From the NCBI GenBank assembly GCA_003139795.1, contig PLGM01000081.1, positions 14,334-72,503 of the forward strand: 58,170 nucleotides of DNA, in the 5' to 3' direction. The position numbers and the translations under genes were made by a program. This document shows, piece after piece, positions 17,529 through 26,009 of this stretch. This DNA comes from Acidobacteriaceae bacterium (GTDB lineage Bacteria > Acidobacteriota > Terriglobia > Terriglobales > Acidobacteriaceae). The notes under the pieces were generated by a model that worked only from the letters and a program-made list of their open reading frames with translations, did not search any database and was not told the DNA's origin. Each line of letters opens with the position of its first letter. Within the stretch, counting starts at the first letter, position 1.

Positions 17529-18608
17529 ATGTTCAGGCTGTGTGCTTCCCTTTCCCTGCTCACGTTGACCACGCTTGCGCCGCCATTTGCCGCCGCGCAA
17601 ACCGCCGCTTCCCCGTGGACCTTCGCCGTCAGCGGCGACAGCCGCAACTGCGGCGATTTTGTCATGCCGGCCATCGCCGCCAAGGTGAAAGCTGAGAAGG
17701 ACGTCTTCTACTGGCACCTCGGCGACTTCCGCTGGATCTCGTCGCCCGACCAGGATTTGCAGGCCATGCAGCCGGCTGGAAGCCAGCTCTCCAAATCCGA
17801 TTATCTTGACCGCGCCTGGGACGACTTCCTGGAGCACCAGCTCGCTTCGTTCGGCTCCATCCCGGTGTTTCTGGGCCGCGGCAATCACGAAAATGCGAAG
17901 CCCATGACCCGCGAGGGCTACATCGCCAAGTTTTCCAGCTTTCTGAACCGTCCTGAGATTGAGGCCCAGCGCAAGGCCGACGGCGACAGCGGCAATGGTG
18001 TGCAGCCGTGGTACCACTGGACCCAAGGCGGCGTGGATTTCATCACCCTGGACAACGCCAGCCACGACGAGTTTTCCGACGCCCAACTGCGCTGGCTGCG
18101 CTCGGTGCTTGACCGCGATCTAGCTCCGAACTCAGGCATCCGCACCATCGTCGCGGGCATGCACGAGGCGCTGCCCCACTCCACCAGTTCCGATCACGGC
18201 ATGGACGACTGGGACCTGGGGATCCGCACCGGCGAACTGGTTTACACCTGGCTCTACGACGCCCAGGCGGCCGGGAAGCATGTGTACATCCTTGCCAGCC
18301 ACTCGCATTACTACTCGCCCAACATCTTCAACACTCCCTATTGGAAGCAGCACAGCAGCAATGTGGCGCCGGGCATCATCATCGGCAGCGCAGGAGCCCA
18401 CCGCTACCAGCTTCCCAAGGATGCCGACAAGGCGTCCAGGACCAACATCTACGGCTACCTGCAGGCGACCGTGCACGGCGATGGCACCATCGACTTCGCG
18501 CTGCACGAGCTGAGCGAAGACGACCTGATCGAGTCCAAATGGCCCAATGCGCCGCCAGACGCGATTCATGAGTGCTTTATTCACAACTCCGACGAATCGG
18601 GGAAGTGA
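17529..18608 (+). CDS. Secreted metallophosphoesterase
   Basis: A 359-residue calcineurin-like phosphoesterase with a signal peptide (LCASLSLLTLTTLAPPFAAA). The metal-binding blocks appear in order: VSGDSRNCG (variant of D-x-H, with Asp but Ser in place of His), LGDFRW (GDx), RGNHEN (GNHE), VAGMHEALPHS and LASHSHYYSP (variant of GHxH). The blocks support a dinuclear metal centre in the periplasm or outside; the substrate is unknown. The first block lacks the usual His, as in several exported family members. Confidence 0.88.
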   Translation: MFRLCASLSLLTLTTLAPPFAAAQTAASPWTFAVSGDSRNCGDFVMPAIAAKVKAEKDVFYWHLGDFRWISSPDQDLQAMQPAGSQLSKSDYLDRAWDDFLEHQLASFGSIPVFLGRGNHENAKPMTREGYIAKFSSFLNRPEIEAQRKADGDSGNGVQPWYHWTQGGVDFITLDNASHDEFSDAQLRWLRSVLDRDLAPNSGIRTIVAGMHEALPHSTSSDHGMDDWDLGIRTGELVYTWLYDAQAAGKHVYILASHSHYYSPNIFNTPYWKQHSSNVAPGIIIGSAGAHRYQLPKDADKASRTNIYGYLQATVHGDGTIDFALHELSEDDLIESKWPNAPPDAIHECFIHNSDESGK

Positions 18609-18696
18609 ATCAGGGACATGGGTCCGGCCGGATCTCGGCGGGAATCGGCCAGCTTTCGCGCTTTTCCTTCGCAATGGAAGTGGATACCCGGCACGA

Positions 18697-19071
18697 TCAG
18701 AAAATGCGGACGCGAATGCCGGAACTGACGCCGATGGAAGAAAAGGCCGGTGTTGTGCCATAGGCAGCTTGCGGCCAGAATTGGTACTCAAAGTCGGCCA
18801 GCCGGAGATGAATGCGGCGATTGAGGCGGAAGTCCACCCCGCCCCCCGGCGCAATCACCAACGAGTCAGCCTGACCAAGGCTAAATGCCAGATTGGCTTG
18901 GCCGAACCCCACAAGACCCTTGGCATAGGGTTGGAATCTCCGATAATCCCTGAAATAACGGACTCCGCCCAGATAGGTCGCGGCATTGATATCGTTTGTC
19001 TGGTGAAACTCCAGCCAGCGCGCCTCCGCTTCGATGCCGAGCAGCCTGTAATGGTTCCCGCCGCGGCTTCA
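18697..19071 (-). pseudogene. Fragment of an outer-membrane beta-barrel protein gene
   Basis: Reading the minus strand from about 19056 gives about 119 uninterrupted codons, starting at NHYRLLGIEAEARWLEFHQ, through PYAKGLVGFGQANLAFSLG and VIAPGGGVDFRLNRRIHLR, ending in GVSSGIRVRIF and a stop. Alternating polar/hydrophobic strands and a terminal Phe are typical of eight-stranded OmpA-like barrels. Upstream the frame meets a stop (TGA at 19069-19071) and no start or signal peptide is found, so only the 3' part of a gene survives, or a frameshift hides the rest. An ATG at 18912 would give only the last 71 residues. Confidence 0.65.
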
Positions 19072-19314
19072 GGGAGCGCGGAGGAAGGCTTCGGACACTC
19101 CCGCTCAACTACGCCTGAAGAGGACCGTCCCCGTTCCCTGTCAGGAAGATGCAACGACTGAGCCAAATCGCTCAGACTATTGACTTGCGCGGTGCGATGC
19201 TGAGCTGGTATGCGGTGATTGTTCACTCTGGACAGGAGTGAAGATCCTTCCCCAGCACGTGCAATGCGTGCAATGAACCGAAGCCGGAAACGCATTCAGG
19301 AAGAGGCAGCCCAA

Positions 19315-20058
19315 ATGGATGGAGGAACGAGGAAGCCTTTTGATACTGCCCGTTTTCTTGCGAGTCAAGGAAAAGGGCGCAAGATCGTACATTTCAAGGC
19401 GAAGGAAGTCTTCTTCCACCAAGGCGGCCCAGCCGACTCAGTGTTTTATCTCCAGAGTGGCCGGGCAAAGCTGACCGTGGTGTCCAAGAAGGGCAAAGAA
19501 GCTACCGTTACGCTGCTCTCCGCCGGAGACTTTGTCGGCGAGGAGTCGATCATCGATGTGGGCGCGCTTCGGACGGCCACAGCGTCGGCCATAGCCGCCT
19601 GCGCGACGCTCAAGATCGGGCGGGAGCAGATGCTCCGCGTTCTGCACGAGGAGCATGTATTCTCAGCCTTTTTCCTGAACTTCATGCTGCTCCGGGGCAT
19701 GAGAACCCAGGCGGATCTCATCGATCAGCTCTTCAACTCCAGCGAAAGGCGTTTGGCGCGGATACTCTTGCTGATGGCGGACTTTGGCAAGCCGGGCGAG
19801 CCGGAGACGCTGATCCCGGCGGTCACGCAGGAGACGCTTGCCGAGATGATCGGCACCACCCGTTCCCGCGTCAGTTTCTTCATGAATCGGTTCAGAAAGC
19901 TCGGCTTCATCGAGTACAACGGCCGCATTCGGGTGAACAAGTCGCTGCTCAATGTGGTTCTGCACGATCAACTCCCGGAACAGAATGCATCCAGGCCCAC
20001 ACTCCTCGATCGTCCGCCCAGCCCGGCACGAGACGCCAAGCGGGCAAGGCTGGTGTGA
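19315..20058 (+). CDS. Crp/Fnr-family transcriptional regulator
   Basis: A 247-residue regulator. The N-terminal cyclic-nucleotide-binding-type beta-roll (about residues 20-125) has VFFHQGGPADSVFYLQSGRAK and LSAGDFVGEESI; a dimerisation helix follows, and the C-terminal helix-turn-helix lies in ETLAEMIGTTRSRVSFF with IRVNKSLL after it. The roll lacks the RxS cAMP-contact pattern of E. coli Crp (the local sequence is RTATASA), and there is no N-terminal Cys cluster of Fnr, so the effector is unknown. The ATG at 19315 has AGGAAGAGG upstream; earlier in-frame starts are weaker. A possible target palindrome lies at 35272. Confidence 0.9.
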   Translation: MDGGTRKPFDTARFLASQGKGRKIVHFKAKEVFFHQGGPADSVFYLQSGRAKLTVVSKKGKEATVTLLSAGDFVGEESIIDVGALRTATASAIAACATLKIGREQMLRVLHEEHVFSAFFLNFMLLRGMRTQADLIDQLFNSSERRLARILLLMADFGKPGEPETLIPAVTQETLAEMIGTTRSRVSFFMNRFRKLGFIEYNGRIRVNKSLLNVVLHDQLPEQNASRPTLLDRPPSPARDAKRARLV

Positions 20059-20136
20059 GCGGCTGAAAACCGCGCTGAATGATTCGCACACAGAGCCGTG
20101 AACAAGCCGGCGCGATTTGCCCGATAAGGAGATCCT

Positions 20137-20310
20137 ATGTCGTTCGGAATCTACGCCGCCGGTTTCGCAATCCTCATCGGCGGGCTGATTTACGCCGCGC
20201 ACCTGATGCATATCCCCACACAATGGATTGCCGCGGGCGCGGTTGTACTCTTCGGCGTCGGAATTCTGTCGGGTGTAAAAGCCACGCGCCAGAGAGATTC
20301 TGCAAAATAA
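20137..20310 (+). CDS. Small membrane protein (57 residues)
   Basis: ATG at 20137 preceded by AAGGAGA with ideal spacing. The protein has two hydrophobic stretches (FGIYAAGFAILIGGLIYAA and WIAAGAVVLFGVGILSGV) separated by a short polar turn HLMHIPTQ, and a basic C-terminus. It resembles the two-helix small inner-membrane proteins common in soil bacteria. It lies 78 bp after the Crp/Fnr gene and may be co-transcribed with it. Function unknown. Confidence 0.75.
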   Translation: MSFGIYAAGFAILIGGLIYAAHLMHIPTQWIAAGAVVLFGVGILSGVKATRQRDSAK

Positions 20311-20400
20311 GGGAAGATGAATATCGTCTTAGCTCCGGCATCCCTCTAAAACCGGCGGACACGTCGTGATTCGGGAGTATTGCTGAATACAATAAATTCC

Positions 20401-20480
20401 GCCACTCAGTGCAACGATATGCTGCCCCCAGTTCATTGGAATGCTGCCACTGAGTTCAACGCAATTCTGTCACCCGGAGC
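20401..20480 (+). repeat. Array of 22-23 bp imperfect repeats resembling an IS21-family end
   Basis: GCCACTCAGTGCAACG (20401), GCCCCCAGTTCATTGG (20424), GCCACTGAGTTCAACG (20446) and GTCACCCGGAGCACCG (20469) recur every 22-23 bp, most followed by an A/T-rich triplet and CT. Multiple direct repeats built on TGCCACTGAGTTCAACG are a hallmark of IS21-family termini. No istA or istB frame is present nearby, so this is at most a relic. Confidence 0.45.
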
Positions 20481-20725
20481 ACCGTGGCATCCAAAGTACA
20501 ACCCCCACCGAAGCCTGCGCGAGGCAGATAACCAAATAGCGACTGCCGGATAGCCGGTCACTGGCCAGGAACGGGCAAACGGATCTGCGCGTGAACATAG
20601 GCTCGGTGCAGCATCAGGAGCGCCGCTGTTTCTGTTTTGTGAAGGGCGCCGTGGGCGACGAGCGCACTTTGACGCGGCGCGAAGAGGTGGAGCCGGCAGT
20701 GCGCCACTGCGAGGGAGGCCGGTAG

Positions 20726-20905
20726 ATGCATGGTGTGCTCATGTGGGTGGTGTACGGCCATCCGCGGGACTTCCCGGAGCATTTCGCGGCGCGGGTCTTC
20801 CTCTTCGAATCAGATGGCGGCGAATATCGGCAAGTGAGCTTTATCGGGCAGACAAGGGGAACGGGCTGCTGTACCGTAAGTCAGGGCAAGAAAGGAAATA
20901 CATGA
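20726..20905 (+). CDS. Small protein (59 residues), translationally coupled to the next gene
   Basis: Starts ATG at 20726 (a second ATG at residue 6) after GGGAGG, and its TGA overlaps the next ATG (ATGA at 20902). The sequence MWVVYGHPRDFPEHFAARVF resembles a widespread family of very small proteins that open with WxVYDxPxDFPxxFVxR; function unknown to me. Only the first 40 or so residues match that pattern; the tail (TGCCTVSQGKKGNT) may reflect truncation or a frameshift. Confidence 0.55.
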   Translation: MHGVLMWVVYGHPRDFPEHFAARVFLFESDGGEYRQVSFIGQTRGTGCCTVSQGKKGNT

Positions 20906-21747
20906 GCGATGAAATTGTTGAAAGAGATGAAATTGTTGAAGGAACTCCCAGAACGTATTCCGGCGCACTGTTGGCGGCGATCGCAGTGGCGATACTTCTG
21001 GGGCTGGGCGGGATTATCTGGAGCTACACGCTGAGCAACAAACTGGCTACTCAGCAGCGGGCTTTGGCGGATGCCACAGCGCAGAACACCAAGCTGGCTG
21101 CAGCACAGCAGGATACCGATGCGCGGCTGAATGTGGCCACGGACCAGTTGAAGGCCTCGCTTGGCCTGACGCAGAAGCAACTGGATACGCGCTCGGCGGC
21201 GCTGCAGGTCCGCGAGGTTCGCGGGGAGCAGACGACAGCACGGCTGGCAACCGCGCAACAGCAGACGCAGGGGCAGGTGACCGCAGTGCAGACGGATGTC
21301 GGCGGCGTGAAGACCGATGTGGCCAAGACGCAGAGCGACCTGGCCGACACCAACACCCAGATGACGTCAATGAAGGGCGATCTGAATGGACACAGCTCCT
21401 TGATTGCGCGTAATGGCGCCGAGCTGGAGATTCTGAAGCACAAGGGCGACCGGAACTACTACCAGTTCACGCTGGTGAAGGGTGTGAAGCAGCAGGTGGG
21501 GACAGTGAGCCTGGAACTAAAGAGAGCAGACTCGAAGAGGAGCAAGTACACCATCGCCGTCTATTCCGACGACAAGCAGTACGAGAAGAAAGACAAGAGC
21601 CTGAACGAGCCGCTTCAGTTCTACAGCGGCAAGGAACCCATGTTGTTTGAGATCGTGGTCAACAACGTGAGCGCAAAGAACACAGTGACAGGGTATCTGT
21701 CATCTCCGAAGGGTGCGCCGGAACCAGCGGTAATTGCCGGGCGATAG
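20902..21747 (+). CDS. Membrane-anchored coiled-coil protein
   Basis: A 281-residue protein: acidic N-terminal cytoplasmic segment (SDEIVERDEIVEG), one transmembrane helix (LLAAIAVAILLGLGGIIWSY, about residues 27-46), then about 120 residues of periplasmic coiled coil rich in Ala, Gln, Thr and Asp with heptad spacing (QLKASLGLTQKQLDTRSAAL), and a C-terminal beta-rich domain (YYQFTLVKGVKQQVGTVSLE to VTGYLSSPKG). No enzyme motif. ATG at 20902 has AAAGGA upstream. The architecture suggests an envelope scaffold or sensor. I do not recognise the C-terminal domain. Confidence 0.8.
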   Translation: MSDEIVERDEIVEGTPRTYSGALLAAIAVAILLGLGGIIWSYTLSNKLATQQRALADATAQNTKLAAAQQDTDARLNVATDQLKASLGLTQKQLDTRSAALQVREVRGEQTTARLATAQQQTQGQVTAVQTDVGGVKTDVAKTQSDLADTNTQMTSMKGDLNGHSSLIARNGAELEILKHKGDRNYYQFTLVKGVKQQVGTVSLELKRADSKRSKYTIAVYSDDKQYEKKDKSLNEPLQFYSGKEPMLFEIVVNNVSAKNTVTGYLSSPKGAPEPAVIAGR

Positions 21748-21968
21748 GGCGCCAACTGCAGACACGTCCTTGATTCCAGATTGAGAATAGATGGTATAGA
21801 GCTTCTCAACGCCTGCAAGAAGGACGTGTCACGTTTTCGGGTATCTGTACGATGAGCCGCCGCATTGCGAACTCATGAAAAAACATCACTCCAATTGCGC
21901 TCGCCTCCCTGGTCGCGAACCTGAATATGCTCCATCCCGCAAAAAAAGGCGCGTTTTGCCTGTGGCAC

Positions 21969-22001
21969 TGTGGAGCTATCTCTAACCAACGCAGAATCAA
22001 T
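21969..22001 (-). repeat. Dispersed repeat, copy A (core GATTCTGCGTTGGTTAG...GCTCCACAG)
   Basis: On the minus strand the core reads TTGATTCTGCGTTGGTTAG, six bases, then GCTCCACAG, followed by GGCAAAACGCG after a short spacer. A second copy (C) is about 85 bp away and two more are at 47.3-47.4 kb on the plus strand. Confidence 0.7.
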
Positions 22002-22052
22002 AGGTTATCCAGGCGAACTGCACAGGAACACAGATTGCATAAAACTGTAGCG

Positions 22053-22086
22053 CTGTGGAGTCACACTTAACCAAAGCAGAATCAAT
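22053..22086 (-). repeat. Dispersed repeat, copy C
   Basis: On the minus strand ATTGATTCTGCTTTGGTTAA, then GTGTGA, then CTCCACAG. It matches copy A at most positions and is followed by a pyrimidine-rich stretch. Same orientation as copy A. Confidence 0.65.
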
Positions 22087-22257
22087 GGGTTATGCCGCCC
22101 GACTTCACGGGAACGCAGGATGCGTGGATCTGTAAATGTTTGGCGGTTGCCTCCGGCGTTCGAAGCTCCGTTTGCCGGAACAGGATTGATATTCATTTGA
22201 GGGAATTGCCGCAATCCGGCCGCCAGCTTGTGCGTTCGAGTCGCCGCCGGCTCATCA

Positions 22258-22776
22258 TCAATACTCGACCTTGCCGGCCGACGCCATCCAGGCGGCAAAG
22301 CTGGCCCAGGCTTCGTCGCCGAGCAACTGCGTGGCCGGGAGCGCGCGCGCGGACGGGTCTTTGCGAAACTCTTCGAAAAGAAAGGCGTCGTCGAAGCCGG
22401 CGCGGGCGGCATCTTCGGAGCTGGAGCCGTAGTAGATGGCGTCGAGCCGGGCCCAGTAGCAAGCCGCCAGGCACATGGGGCAGGGCTGGCAACTGGTGTA
22501 GAGCTGGCAGCCGGCCAGGCTGAATGTGCCCAGTGCCTTGCACGCTTGGCGGATGGCGTTCACCTCGGCGTGAGCCGTGGGATCGTGGCAGGTGGTCACG
22601 GTGTTCGCCCCCTCGGCGACGATCCAGCCCTGGCGCGCGATGACCGCGGCAAACGGGCCGCCCCCGCCGGTAGCGACGTTCCGGGTAGCCAGCCCGATGG
22701 CGCGGCGCAGGAACTCGGGATTGGGCAGGGTGGGAATCGTCAACTTGGTCACCGCCTCCCTGAGGCGAGAAATCAA
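22258..22776 (-). CDS. guaD: Guanine deaminase (cytidine deaminase-like fold)
   Basis: A protein of up to 172 residues from the CDA superfamily. The zinc site is complete: HAEVNAIRQA (His and catalytic Glu) and QPCPMCLAACYWARL (two Cys). The downstream IYYGSSSEDAARAGFDD and the overall length match Bacillus-type guanine deaminase better than tRNA adenosine deaminase TadA. It would convert guanine to xanthine. The start is uncertain: TTG at 22776, GTG at 22752 or TTG at 22743 are possible and only the last has a reasonable SD distance. Neighbouring MocA- and XdhC-like genes support a purine-degradation role. Confidence 0.85.
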   Translation of the reverse strand: MISRLREAVTKLTIPTLPNPEFLRRAIGLATRNVATGGGGPFAAVIARQGWIVAEGANTVTTCHDPTAHAEVNAIRQACKALGTFSLAGCQLYTSCQPCPMCLAACYWARLDAIYYGSSSEDAARAGFDDAFLFEEFRKDPSARALPATQLLGDEAWASFAAWMASAGKVEY

Positions 22777-22852
22777 TCACAGTATGGCACAGGGATTCGT
22801 ACCCATCGGCGCGCCGCAAGGGGACATCGGGGCCGTGATCGAGAGGCAGGGC

Positions 22853-23443
22853 CTAATCAAGCCGCGGCAGATCGCCGGGCTGGTCGATGTCCACTTCGCC
22901 GCCGGAGAAGGGCAGCGCGATCAACGGGCAAGGCGGCTGAACCAGCAACGTACGCGCGCCTTTGTCGCCGCGGAGCGCAAGGAGCCCTGGAAAGACCAGG
23001 CGAGGAAATACAGCGGGAACGCCAAGTACGCATGCATAGGCTGAAGCCACGATGGAAGGCTCAGTTTGCGTGGCGAAGGTCTCAATCAATGCGCGCAGGT
23101 GCGCGGCGGTGAGATGAGGCTGGTCGCAGCCCAGGACCAGCGCGCCTGGCGCACCGGGTTCAACTGCATCCAGCGCAGCGAGTCCTGCATGGATGGAAGT
23201 GGCGATTCCGTCCTCCCAGCGATCATTGATCACGGGAATCGCATGGTTCAAGGCGATGGAAGCGCGAATGATCTCGCGATGGGCGCCGAGTACGGCGAGC
23301 ACGGGAGCGGCGCCGGCCTCGTCGGCCAGCCGGATCGCGCGCTCGAGCAGTGTTTCTCCGCCGAGCACGAGCAACTGTTTGGGCTGACCGAGGCGGCGGC
23401 TGGCTCCGGCGGCAAGAACGATGGCGGCGACAGAGGATTTCAC
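22853..23443 (-). CDS. MocA-like molybdenum cofactor nucleotidyltransferase
   Basis: A 196-residue MobA/MocA-type NTP transferase. The nucleotide-binding signature is AAIVLAAGASRRLGQPKQLL; VLGCDQPHLTAAHL carries the metal-binding Asp, and the C-terminus ends VDIDQPGDLPRL as in the MocA (CTP:molybdopterin cytidylyltransferase) group. It would make the MCD cofactor for xanthine-dehydrogenase-type molybdenum hydroxylases. GTG start at 23443. It lies 77 bp upstream of the guanine deaminase gene, in the same direction. Confidence 0.88.
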   Translation of the reverse strand: MKSSVAAIVLAAGASRRLGQPKQLLVLGGETLLERAIRLADEAGAAPVLAVLGAHREIIRASIALNHAIPVINDRWEDGIATSIHAGLAALDAVEPGAPGALVLGCDQPHLTAAHLRALIETFATQTEPSIVASAYACVLGVPAVFPRLVFPGLLALRGDKGARTLLVQPPCPLIALPFSGGEVDIDQPGDLPRLD

Positions 23444-23687
23444 GGCCGCCCTTCAGCGTCCGATTGCAATACGATCGGCAGCGGATGATGCGCGGTTTGC
23501 GTAACGCCTGTCGGCGGCGGCAGAAAAGCTCGAAGCATGGCCTCATGCTAACTTGGCCGGCCCTCAGAGCCAAGGAAGAATGCCTCCAGCGCGTGCTAAA
23601 TTGAGATGCACATGCGGCCGTGGGCGCAAGTGCATTGCCGCGCAACGCACTGGCGGAGGTTCAGATGGCCGCGCGGGTGGGGGAATC

Positions 23688-24635
23688 ATGACGGAACACA
23701 TGCTCTCCGCCGAACCAACGCACTCCGTGTGGGACCGCTCGCTCCCGCCCCGGTTGCGTATCGAGCCGGGCGACACTGTCGCGTTCGAGTGCGCTGACGC
23801 CAGTGGCGGCCAGGTGCGGCCGGGCATGACGACCGGGGAGTTGCTGGCCATCGACCGCACACGCATCCACGCGCTCACCGGCCCGGTCTGGGTCGAGGGG
23901 GCGGAGCCAGGCGATGTGTTGCAGATCGAGGTGCTGGCCACTCGCCACGGCGGTTGGGGATGGTCCAGCGTAATCGAGGGTCTGGGTTTCCTGAAGAATC
24001 GTTTCCACGAGCCCTATCTCTTTCATTGGCAGCTCGACGGCGAATCCACCAGCTCGCTTGCTCCCGCGGTGGTGCCGGTGCGGCCGTTTCTGGGGGTCAT
24101 GGGCGTGGCGCGCGCCAGCGACGGCGCCTTCCGCACTCGCCCGCCGGGCCCCTTCGGCGGCAATCTCGATGTGCGCGAACTGTGCGCCGGCTCGCGGCTC
24201 TACCTGCCGGTGTTCAACCACGGCGCGCTCTTCAGTTGCGGCGACGGCCACGCGGCGCAGGGCGATGGCGAGGTGTGCATCAATGGCATCGAGTGCCCGC
24301 TGGATGTGACGTTGCGCTTTCATCTGCACAAAAAACAGCCGCTTGCGGGATCGATCGTCGAAGCCAGCGAAGTTGTCGCGCCGGACTCTTCTGCCGACGC
24401 CTGGGTGGTGGTGGAGACGGGAACGGACCTGGCCGATGCCGCACGCACCGCCACCGGCCGCATGATCGACCTGCTCGTCAGCCGCTGGGGTTTCAGCGAA
24501 ATCCACGCGTATATTCTGTGCAGCGTGGCTCTCAAGCTGCGCCTCAGCCAGGTGGTCAACGAGCCCGTTTCCACCGTGAGCGCCGCGCTGAGCAAGCAAA
24601 TCCTTCCCGATCGGGAGCTGTTCCCAGGCCAATGA
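23688..24635 (+). CDS. Acetamidase/formamidase family protein
   Basis: A 315-residue FmdA/AmdA family amidohydrolase releasing ammonia from short amides. Recognisable blocks are LPPRLRIEPGDTVAFECADA, TGPVWVEGAEPGDVLQIEVL, the GPFGGNLDVRELCAGSRLYLPV segment and FSCGDGHAAQGDGEVC, the metal-binding core of the family. The ATG at 23688 follows GGGGGA; upstream in-frame codons lack family similarity. Amidases of this family are often near purine and ureide catabolic genes, as here. Exact substrate unknown. Confidence 0.9.
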   Translation: MTEHMLSAEPTHSVWDRSLPPRLRIEPGDTVAFECADASGGQVRPGMTTGELLAIDRTRIHALTGPVWVEGAEPGDVLQIEVLATRHGGWGWSSVIEGLGFLKNRFHEPYLFHWQLDGESTSSLAPAVVPVRPFLGVMGVARASDGAFRTRPPGPFGGNLDVRELCAGSRLYLPVFNHGALFSCGDGHAAQGDGEVCINGIECPLDVTLRFHLHKKQPLAGSIVEASEVVAPDSSADAWVVVETGTDLADAARTATGRMIDLLVSRWGFSEIHAYILCSVALKLRLSQVVNEPVSTVSAALSKQILPDRELFPGQ

Positions 24636-24831
24636 GGGTCAACGGCCCTGAAGTTGTGGCCGAACTCAGCACTGTCTATCCGCGCTATGGAGAGGCACAG
24701 GTCGGCAACGATGCCGATACGCTTGTTTCAACTGCCGTGAGTGAGGCGTTGGCGACGATTGCCGCAGACAACTCGTGCTGATGCTCCCACTGACTATCGC
24801 AGATCCTTGAAGTCTGAGCGACAATGGAAGA

Positions 24832-26004
24832 ATGACCGATCTGGAACGGATTCTGCCCCTGTGGCGCGAACTGGAAGCCGCCGAAGCGGACTACGTTCTT
24901 GCCACGGTCGTAGCGGTCCAGGGTTCCAGCTATCGCAAGCCCGGCGCGTGCATGCTGCTCACTGCAGGCGGCCTGCGCGCTGGCACGGTGAGCGGCGGTT
25001 GCCTGGAGGCCCAGGTGGCCAGCCGCGCCTGGTGGCTGACCGCCAATGGACCATCCGTCCAGCGCTACTCCACTGCCGAAGAGGACGGCGACCGGCCCTA
25101 TGGCTCCGGCTGCGGGGGCGTGGTCTTCCTGCTTCTGGAGCGCCGCACGACCGCTGGGTCGCTGCTGACCGCGCTGGAACGAGCCTTCGATGGACGCATT
25201 CCACTGGCTGTGGCAACCATTTTGGAGGGTCCGCACCTCGGCCGCCGCGCATTCGCCGGCCTGGAGCGGGACACCTCGCAACAACGCCGGCCCAACGCCG
25301 AGCCAGGCCAGATCGGCGACGATTCACTTCAAGACCTCGCCCGAGTGGCGCTGTCAAGCCGCAAGTCGATGGAGAAAGGGATTTCAATTCAGGGAACCGA
25401 AACCCGCGCCTGGGCTGATTACCGTCCCGCTCGTCCCGGCCTGTGGATCTTCGGCGCCGGCGACGATGCTCAGCCGCTTCTTCGCATGGCGAAGGAGTTG
25501 GGCTGGTTTGTTTCGGTTGCCGACGGCCGCTCTCAACTCGCCACCCGCGAACGCTTCCCCCTGGCCGATGAACTCCGCATCCTGCCCATCAAAGAGTTGC
25601 CGGGCGGCCAACCCGATGGATCGCCAACGGCACTCGGCAATCTTTATCCCGAAGACGCCGCAGTGGTCATGACCCACAGCTTCGAGCAGGATGCGCGGAT
25701 TCTTGCCTCGCTGCTGGCGCTCGACGCTCCGCCGGGCTACATTGGCGTGCTCGGCCCACAGCGCCGTACCCGCGAACTGCTCGTCGAAGCCGCCCGCCTG
25801 CTCAATCTGCCCGCAAGCGCAACCGATGCCCAAACAGAGCGCCGGCTGGCTCAACTCCATGCCCCCACAGGCCTGGACCTGGGCGCGGAATCGCCCGAAA
25901 CCATTGCTCTTTCAGTGCTGGCCGAGATCCAGAAGTCGCGCACCGCAACCACCGCACTGCCTCTGCGCGAGGTGCGCGCCGCCGCGCTGACAATGAACGG
26001 GTAA
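24832..26004 (+). CDS. XdhC/CoxI-family molybdenum hydroxylase maturation factor
   Basis: A 390-residue protein with the two XdhC domains. The N-terminal CoxI part has VLATVVAVQGSSYRKPGACM and GTVSGGCLEAQV (Cys involved in cofactor handling) plus YGSGCGGVV; the C-terminal Rossmann part has LWIFGAGDDAQPLLRMAKEL and a distal PPGYIGVLGPQRR block. It inserts or protects the sulfurated molybdenum cofactor before delivery to xanthine dehydrogenase-like enzymes, whose structural genes are not in the window. The central segment (about residues 145-190) is poorly conserved and charged. Confidence 0.92.
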   Translation: MTDLERILPLWRELEAAEADYVLATVVAVQGSSYRKPGACMLLTAGGLRAGTVSGGCLEAQVASRAWWLTANGPSVQRYSTAEEDGDRPYGSGCGGVVFLLLERRTTAGSLLTALERAFDGRIPLAVATILEGPHLGRRAFAGLERDTSQQRRPNAEPGQIGDDSLQDLARVALSSRKSMEKGISIQGTETRAWADYRPARPGLWIFGAGDDAQPLLRMAKELGWFVSVADGRSQLATRERFPLADELRILPIKELPGGQPDGSPTALGNLYPEDAAVVMTHSFEQDARILASLLALDAPPGYIGVLGPQRRTRELLVEAARLLNLPASATDAQTERRLAQLHAPTGLDLGAESPETIALSVLAEIQKSRTATTALPLREVRAAALTMNG

Positions 26005-26009
26005 TCGCG

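Larger units (their letters stand above)
21748..22257. other. 510-bp gap holding two copies of a dispersed repeat
   Basis: No gene seen. It begins with an inverted pair GACACGTCCTT / AAGGACGTGTC (21760-21770 and 21820-21830), which may be a terminator-like structure after the coiled-coil gene. Further on lie the two dispersed-repeat copies annotated separately. Confidence 0.5.

Noticed and set aside
22230..22257. tRNA T-arm-like GTTCGAGTC
   Set aside because: No acceptor, D-arm or anticodon arm around it; chance match overlapping the end of the guanine deaminase region.
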